NCBI GenBank assembly: GCA_037951105.1
Contig: JBAMJV010007487.1
Span: forward strand, 124,001 to 188,000
Direction: 5' to 3'
DNA from: Echinarachnius parma
Taxonomy: Eukaryota; Echinodermata; Echinoidea; Clypeasteroida; Echinarachniidae
DNA length: 64,000 bases
Below are positions 58,271 through 64,000 of this stretch, in pieces. Numbering within the stretch: position 1 is the first letter of the stretch; each line of letters begins with the position of its first letter. The notes below the pieces were generated by a model. It did no database searches, was not told the origin of the DNA, and saw only the letters and a program-made list of their open reading frames with translations. The position numbers and the translations under genes were made by a program.

Positions 58271-60098
58271 AAACTGCTGCAAAAAGATTGGGAATGAGAC
58301 AGGGTCGGTCTGCAGTAAATGTGGCGGAATCTTCACAGCATGCAGCCAATATCCACACACAGTCGCTGCAAGTTATTCCATCAACAGATGTGTGAAAATT
58401 ACTATCAATTTACATATTTATTCTTGCATGTGGAGAGCACAAATTAAGACTTCAAAGGCTGTCTCCACGACAGAATGCACATAGGCTACTGCATGATTGT
58501 AGAGAATTGATGAATATCATCAGTCAAGAAATCATATCTGAAATCATGTGATGTACCCATGTAGTTGTGCTTATTGTGTATTTCTACCAAATATGCAGTA
58601 GTTTGTGTATGTCACCTTTTTCTATCCAATTTGCAATGTTTGTAGTAATGTGAAGTCCATATGTAAATCAGTGATAAAAATATGCATTCATAAACATTTT
58701 AAAGAAAACATGAAATAATATATGATTTTAAGAGTGATATGAAATGTTATTACCATCAATCATCATTAATAAGAAAAGGAAAATCTTATTTATAATAGAA
58801 CAAGTAGCTCTGTATGTCATGGGGGTAAAACATCCTTTGGATGCCAGACCAAGAAACAATGTAAATCAGTAATGATATGCACAAAACCTGAAACAAGAAG
58901 AGAAAAGCAAAGAAATATAGAGGATAAAATCAAAGGGGAAAAGAGGAAAGAAATTAAATACAGAAGGGAAAGAAAACAAAATAATATGAGGGAACAAATG
59001 AATAAGGAGAAAATAAAATAGGAAATGGGCAAGAAAAAAATGGAATAATACCAAGGGGGGAAAGCGGACGCCTATAATAAGTGGCATTCAGTTGTGCACT
59101 GTTCTCACGGTATGGGGTCGTGTACGCTGGTGTGAGGAAATGGCTGGTCTCAGCCACTTAATGTGTGAACAATTATTACGCTCCGTCACTTCGTTCACCC
59201 CGCCTCCTCAATAGGCTTAGGAGGGAGACTGTACATGGGCCGGCCTGTGTAATACTCATTTCATATCTCAAGAATGTTTTTTGCTCAATTGATTAATAAT
59301 TTTAATTACTAGCTTATTCTGATTAACTTGTAATATCTTTTCTCATTCATAACTTATCTGATTCTTAGTAAAGTTCATTTAATTTCTTTCTGATTTTCAT
59401 GATATTTGTGTTGAATTTGTCCAACAGGCTAAAATGACTAGGGTTTAATAAAACCCTCTGATTACAATCAAGGCAAGGATGTGAAAAGGGAGGAAGAAGG
59501 CAGAGGGAGAACGCCAAGCTACAAGTAACTTCTTTCCACCGTGAAATATCTCTCAGCTCGACGACGCCTTTTCTAAAAATCATAGCCTTAAACTATGATT
59601 TGGATGTAGCTACGACGTAAAGTGAAGGAGCACATGTCATAATCTTGAGTGTGTACGTTCGTTCATCCTTTCCCAGGGAAAGTTCTTTCGATGACGCTGT
59701 TCGTGGAATCATAGCCTCCAACTATTACTGGGTGGTACATGTATGTACCAACGACACAAAGTGACGCAATCCGCATCATTGGCATCAGCTTGTACATGTA
59801 TGTTCACCTGTGTGGAAAATATAATCAGAGTTGCATGTGCAGTATGCACACAAGGCGTTAAGTGCCTGAGGGGGCAATTTGCGTCCACCCAGTTAATGGG
59901 ATCCATTAATTGGACTAATTAGTGGGGCGTGTGCTGTTTGCTGTCTGGGCGTTAGTAGGAAGAGTGTCTGTTTCAGATGCCAGGACAACATGTCTATAAC
60001 AGCCTTGATGTTTCTCAAGTTGCTATGCCTTCTTGAAACCTACAGGTGCCTTTTTTTATTTGTATGCACCAACATTTGATATCCACAATCATACACAC
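58271..60098. other. No recognisable gene
   Basis: A purine-rich block (58880-59060) and a CpG-richer part (59160-59240, 59540-59760) are noted. No gene or element boundary is supported. Confidence 0.4.
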
Positions 60099-60112
60099 AA
60101 TAGTACACCCTT
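60099..60112 (+). other. Target-site duplication of the Penelope-like element, left
   Basis: AATAGTACACCCTT here is repeated exactly at 63193-63206 on the other side of the element. Confidence 0.88.
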
Positions 60113-60164
60113 ATGAAATCTATTTTAAACTTTTGATCACAATACAAATATTTACCTCCGAAAT

Positions 60165-60193
60165 TTTCGGCTGTCGTCTACAGCCTTCGTCAG
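60165..60193 (-). ncRNA. Hammerhead-ribozyme-like core
   Basis: On the minus strand CTGACGA is followed by a perfect 6 bp stem (GGCTGT/ACAGCC, loop AGACG) and GAAA, the invariant hammerhead core arrangement. GGTCACA upstream can pair with TGTGATC downstream as a distal stem I (one G-U). Stem III is short and unclear. Hammerhead motifs are established in Penelope-like elements. The TGA stop of the ORF (60190-60192) lies inside CTGACGA. Confidence 0.6.
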
Positions 60194-62643
60194 CGATGTG
60201 ACCCGACTTGACCTTTCGTGACGTAACGATCGATCAACGGGTCATAGACATTCGGTAGCTTGTATCGCCCCCCGTCTCGGTTCAGTGAAGGTTGAAAGGC
60301 CCGGATGTAGATTGCTTCCTTCACCCCTCTCTCGAAGTATCGAGCCTCCCTGTCCAAGATGCTGACCTCTTTCAAGTCTACTTGATGGCCAGGAGACTCG
60401 ATATGGATGTGTTGTGAAACCTCCGATGCATACGAGCTGGGGCGTCGATGTTCCAGAAACCTTGTTTTGAGTGATCGCTCTGTTTCTCCGATGTATGATT
60501 CCTTGCAGATGCCTTTCGTTGTCTGTCCTTGGCAAGGAATCATATACACCACCCCCGTAGCGTTCTTCTTCTCGGTCTTGTCTTTCGGAGCTACTAAGAA
60601 TTGGCGTAGTGTTCGAGTTGGTTTGAACGAAACTCTAATGCCAACTTTATTGAAGTTCCGTCGAAGAGCTTCCGAGATGCCCTTGATGTAGGGAAGAACC
60701 ACGTGTCCTTTTGGAGGTTGAGTGTCTTTCCTGGCCGGTTCACCCTCCGTTGGCTTTTGGCGTTTGTTGAAAGCCCAACGAGGGTAACCGCACTTGGAGA
60801 GAGCTTTAGTGATGTGTTCTTTCTCTTTCTTGACAGTCAGAGGATCAGTGATTACGGTCTCAGCACGGTGGAACAAAGTACGGATAACTCCTAATTTATG
60901 TTCTAGTGGGTGATTGGAAGTGAAGTTGAGGTATTGATCGGTGTGGGTGGGTTTCCGGTAAATCTGAATGTCCAAACTACCGTCGGGCTTGATCACTGTG
61001 GACGTGTCGAGGAATGCTAGCGACCTGTCTTCCTCACCTTCAGTAGTGAACTTGATGTCCGGGTCAATCGAGTTCAGATGTTCAGTGAACTCATCTGCGA
61101 ACTCTTTCTTGAGTTTTGTGTGCGTGTCGTCCACGTAGCGGTACCACCAAATCGGTGGATGGGGGGCAGTGTTGATGGCTATCTCCTCAAAGTGTTCCAT
61201 ATACAGGTTACATACAATGGGAGAAACCGGCGAACCCATTGCTGCTCCATGAATCTGTTGATAGAAGACGCCATCGTAGACGAAGTACGTGCACCGTAAG
61301 CATACTTCTAGGAGTTGGACAATGTGGTTTACGGTGATTCGAGTCCTATCCTTGAGAGTGTTGTCCTCTTCTAGTTTAGATTTGATAATCTGTAGTGCTT
61401 TGTCAATCGGAACAGAGGTGAACAGTGCGGTCACATCATACGAACGAAGTTCTTCGTCTTCCTCCACTCGTTCACTCTTAATCGCTTCTGCAAACGTCTG
61501 AGAGTTGGCAACGTGATGGCATGTCTTGCCCACGAGAGGGGATAGAATATCCGATAGATGTTTAGCACATTGATAAGTTATGGAGCCAATACTGCTTACA
61601 ATCGGACGGAGCGGAATGTCAGGCTTATGAACTTTCGGTAAACCATAGAACTTTGGAGGGTTTTCTGTTGTGGGGTAGAGTTTGCGGTATTCATCTCTGT
61701 TGATACCTCCTTCATTTTCTATGTCTTGTAACACTTTAACCAGTTCCTTCTTGTATTTCTGTGTCGGGTCTCTCTTGCCTAGGTTTTTGTAGGTAACGCT
61801 ATCTTTGAGTAAAAGTTCACATTTCTTTTTGTATTCAACTGTGTCCAAAACTACTGCTAATCTACCCTTGTCTGCCGGTAAAATGCGAATATCTTTGTCT
61901 TTCTTCAAATCATCGAGGGCTTTAATCTCCTCTTTACTCAAATTCGAGTCAAGTTTCTTCGGGCGGTTAAGCAAGCCCGCTACTTTTGAACGTAATTCAT
62001 GAGCAGTACGATCGGGTAACTTACGGCACGCTGTCTCTGTGCTGGTGATGATGTCTACCACTGGAACCTCGGTTGGAGCGACGGAAAAATTCAGTCCCTT
62101 GGCTAAAACGGAGAGTTCTGGGTCGTTGAGCAAACGTTGAGAACAGTTTTTCACCCATTTACCGATGCAATCCGATGCTAAGTTGTTGTTTGACCGCGAT
62201 TGACGTTCAGTTTCTTTCCCCAACAGCCGTGTGAATTTGTCCTGTTGTCGTGTTTTCGATAACTCGTGTTCCCTGACCTGTGACCTTTCCACGCGCGATT
62301 TGACTTCCGCTATGGTGGCGTTAGGTAACTCCCCGCGAATAAAAATGTCATCTTCGAGACGATTTTTATTTTGATCAAGTACATTTAACTTCCCAACGAT
62401 TTGTCCGATTCTAACATTCAATAAGTCCTTTTCCGCTCGTCGTAAAATGTTATTCGCTTTTGGTCCCTTAACCGTGCTGGACAAATGTAAACTGGCCGGA
62501 GTTACATAGTGGTGCTTGCAATGTAGACTGAAGCGTAAGTGGTTGCGATATCGGGCGATCTTTTGCCCCGTTTTCTCCAAATGTCTAATGTTGTCAAGGC
62601 AATCCTTGCCGTAATCACGTCTAATATTACTATGAAAGTTCAT
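60190..62643 (-). CDS. Penelope-like reverse transcriptase with GIY-YIG endonuclease
   Basis: An intact 817-residue protein that primes reverse transcription at a target cut by its own nuclease. A basic N-terminal region (about 1-330) precedes the reverse transcriptase: KFYGLPKVHKPD (331-342) and LRPIVSS, SYDVTALFTSVP with the catalytic D403, HGAAMGSPVSP (465-475), and the YVDD box at 503-506. FLDTSTV and YRKPTHTDQYLNF follow. The C-terminal GIY-YIG domain spans about 696-790: GVVYMIPC, YIGETERSL, conserved arginine near 728, EAIYIRAFQPSLN with Glu776 and Asn788. Cys704/Cys713 and nearby histidines could form the small zinc site seen in animal Penelope elements. The start is the ATG at 62643, eight bases after TACCAATACAG. 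The length is typical of the family, with no frameshift. Confidence 0.93.
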   Translation of the reverse strand: MNFHSNIRRDYGKDCLDNIRHLEKTGQKIARYRNHLRFSLHCKHHYVTPASLHLSSTVKGPKANNILRRAEKDLLNVRIGQIVGKLNVLDQNKNRLEDDIFIRGELPNATIAEVKSRVERSQVREHELSKTRQQDKFTRLLGKETERQSRSNNNLASDCIGKWVKNCSQRLLNDPELSVLAKGLNFSVAPTEVPVVDIITSTETACRKLPDRTAHELRSKVAGLLNRPKKLDSNLSKEEIKALDDLKKDKDIRILPADKGRLAVVLDTVEYKKKCELLLKDSVTYKNLGKRDPTQKYKKELVKVLQDIENEGGINRDEYRKLYPTTENPPKFYGLPKVHKPDIPLRPIVSSIGSITYQCAKHLSDILSPLVGKTCHHVANSQTFAEAIKSERVEEDEELRSYDVTALFTSVPIDKALQIIKSKLEEDNTLKDRTRITVNHIVQLLEVCLRCTYFVYDGVFYQQIHGAAMGSPVSPIVCNLYMEHFEEIAINTAPHPPIWWYRYVDDTHTKLKKEFADEFTEHLNSIDPDIKFTTEGEEDRSLAFLDTSTVIKPDGSLDIQIYRKPTHTDQYLNFTSNHPLEHKLGVIRTLFHRAETVITDPLTVKKEKEHITKALSKCGYPRWAFNKRQKPTEGEPARKDTQPPKGHVVLPYIKGISEALRRNFNKVGIRVSFKPTRTLRQFLVAPKDKTEKKNATGVVYMIPCQGQTTKGICKESYIGETERSLKTRFLEHRRPSSYASEVSQHIHIESPGHQVDLKEVSILDREARYFERGVKEAIYIRAFQPSLNRDGGRYKLPNVYDPLIDRYVTKGQVGSHR

Positions 62644-62727
62644 CTGTATTGGTAGTTAATATGAAATCTATTTTAAACTTTTGATCACAATACAAATATT
62701 TACCTCCGAAATGTTTTTATTTTTTTT

Positions 62728-63192
62728 ATATGATTCCTTGCCAAGGACAGACAACGAAAGGCATCTGCAAGGAATCATACATCGGAGAAACAGAGCGATC
62801 ACTCAAAACAAGGTTTCTGGAACATCGACGCCCCAGCTCGTATGCATCGGAGGTTTCACAACACATCCATATCGAGTCTCCTGGCCATCAAGTAGACTTG
62901 AAAGAGGTCAGCATCTTGGACAGGGAGGCTCGATACTTCGAGAGAGGGGTGAAGGAAGCAATCTACATCCGGGCCTTTCAACCTTCACTGAACCGAGACG
63001 GGGGGCGATACAAGCTACCGAATGTCTATGACCCGTTGATCGATCGTTACGTCACGAAAGGTCAAGTCGGGTCACATCGCTGACGAAGGCTGTAGACGAC
63101 AGCCGAAAATTTCGGAGGTAAATATTTGTATTGTGATCAAAAGTTTAAAATAGATTTCATATTAACTACCAATACAGATGAACTTTCATAGT
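62728..63192 (+). pseudogene. Inverted partial copy of the Penelope-like element
   Basis: Plus-strand codons from MIPCQGQTTK to GQVGSHR (62730-63083) repeat the last 117 residues of the minus-strand ORF without change. They are followed by the same 3' untranslated region and the first bases of a new unit. The junction with the full unit (about 62700-62728) is a T-rich stretch. It lacks the reverse transcriptase and is not functional alone. Confidence 0.9.
63080..63108 (+). ncRNA. Hammerhead-ribozyme-like core, second copy
   Basis: Same arrangement as at 60165-60193 but on the plus strand: CTGACGA at 63080, stem GGCTGT/ACAGCC, GAAA at 63105-63108. This copy is followed by the 3'-to-5' unit junction. 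Confidence 0.58.
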
Positions 63193-63206
63193 AATAGTAC
63201 ACCCTT
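63193..63206 (+). other. Target-site duplication of the Penelope-like element, right
   Basis: AATAGTACACCCTT, identical to 60099-60112. Confidence 0.88.
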
Positions 63207-63900
63207 CTTGGTTCTACCATGGATAGTACCAGTACTAGTACATTGTACTATCGATGGTTCTACTGACTTTTTTGATTGACGATTGCTTCTTGGGTTGACA
63301 ATGATGAATTTGGCACTGGTAGAGACATGTTCAACAACTTCACACTTGTGGTAATTGACTTTCATTTGCCAAAGAATTTTGAGACATGTTTTCACAATTT
63401 TGTGTGGTTTTATAGCATTCCACACTCAGTCTTGGTCTGTTGTTATAGACCTTCATTACACCTCCTTACTTCTTGGTCTGATGATAAATGATGATTAATT
63501 TGTCTGGTAAAGTGGTAAAGTGGCCTTTCATAGCCCAAGAAGTTTTGAGACTTGTTTTTCAAAAATCTAGTGGTTTTGCAGTCCTCTAACCTCTCTGATC
63601 CCACCTCTCTGCTGATACTAAATTCAGTCTTGGTCCTGTGTTATAATATTAAAACTTTCAACTTCTTAGTTTGATCTAAGAACGGACTCCTGATGATAAA
63701 TGGTGGTGAATTTGTGACAATTCACACGTCTTGTAATTTACTTTCCTAGCCCATAACCATTTGAGACACAATTCTGAAGTAATTTGTGGTCTTGGTCTTG
63801 GTCCTGGTCTCTTCATTATACCTCCTTACTTCTTAGTTTGATCTAAGAGCTCCTTGGTCTGAAGATAATGATGATGAATTTGTCTGCACAGTGAGCTGAC
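63207..63900 (+). repeat. Degenerate tandem array (~190 bp period)
   Basis: Diverged units share GATGATGAATTTG, TTTGAGACATG/TTTGAGACTTG/TTTGAGACACA, CAGTCTTGGTC and CCTCCTTACTTCTTAGTTTGA. No coding sense is apparent. Confidence 0.65.
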
Positions 63901-64000
63901 AGCACAATGGCTATTCCTTCAGCGCCCCAGGCCCATTGAGGAGGTCAGCCAATGTGCCCCCCACAATGGAGAGACTTGTGAAGGAGGGTCAACGAACCCA

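Larger units (their letters stand above)
60113..63192 (-). mobile_element. Penelope-like retroelement with an inverted partial copy
   Basis: A 3080 bp insertion flanked by a 14 bp target duplication. From right to left it has a full unit with the ORF at 60190-62643 (minus strand). To its right is an inverted partial copy (62728-63192, plus strand) of the 3' end of the ORF, the 3' untranslated region and then the start of a second unit up to ATGAACTTTCATAGTAAT. The direct 3'-to-5' junction in that copy shows that units are read in tandem, as known for Penelope-like elements with pseudo-LTRs. The two copies agree in all compared codons, so the insertion is recent. Confidence 0.9.

Noticed and set aside
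60242..62002. Plus-strand and alternative-frame open stretches across the Penelope-like ORF
   Set aside because: They are shadows of the intact minus-strand reverse transcriptase/endonuclease gene.

Overview
The window looks like metazoan nuclear DNA, most likely from a marine invertebrate deuterostome such as an echinoderm. That assignment is an inference from the AT-rich background, from several kinds of animal retroelement, from the many short inverted-repeat elements and from the unusually common long poly(G)/poly(C) runs. I found no complete host gene and no tRNA or rRNA gene. Almost everything I can support is a mobile element or a tandem repeat.

Layout. 1-4.8 kb: a nearly intact non-LTR retrotransposon of the CR1/L2/Crack-like group (endonuclease plus reverse transcriptase) with a short tandem 3' tail. 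5-5.9 kb: two minisatellites (36 bp and 21 bp units). 6.7-9.5 kb: three inverted-repeat elements. 8.8-11.9 kb: a complex repeat ending in a strong hairpin. 12.2-13.5 kb: seven copies of one 16-base word in a region with nothing else recognisable. 18.6-28 kb: degenerate tandem repeats rich in poly(G), including a roughly 38-copy 34 bp satellite that seems to derive from a transposon end. 29.2-29.8 kb: a GC-rich Harbinger-like element. 30.3-36.8 kb: a complete young LTR retrotransposon. 37-55 kb: a broken non-LTR fragment, a large palindrome and several families of short inverted-repeat elements, one nested in another. 55-58 kb: exon-like sequences on the minus strand and a CpG-rich patch. 60.1-63.2 kb: a Penelope-like retroelement. 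63.2-64 kb: another degenerate array.

The most notable item is the LTR element at 30323-36761. Its two 1752 bp LTRs look identical by eye and it ends in a Ty3/gypsy-style polypurine tract, but it has no gag, protease, reverse transcriptase or integrase. Its only substantial sense ORF (296 codons) starts with a eukaryotic Y-box-type cold-shock domain, continues through an arginine-rich stretch and an acidic region, and finishes with a short segment resembling the extreme C-terminus of gypsy Pol proteins. This looks like a host RNA-binding protein gene captured by a non-autonomous retrotransposon.

The second notable item is the Penelope-like element at 60113-63192. It is one insertion flanked by a 14 bp target duplication, and it joins a full-length 817-codon unit to an inverted partial copy. 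The stop codon of the ORF lies inside a hammerhead-ribozyme-like core. How these parts work together: the autonomous-looking elements (non-LTR and Penelope-like) encode their own replication enzymes, whereas the LTR element and the inverted-repeat elements would depend on enzymes supplied from elsewhere.
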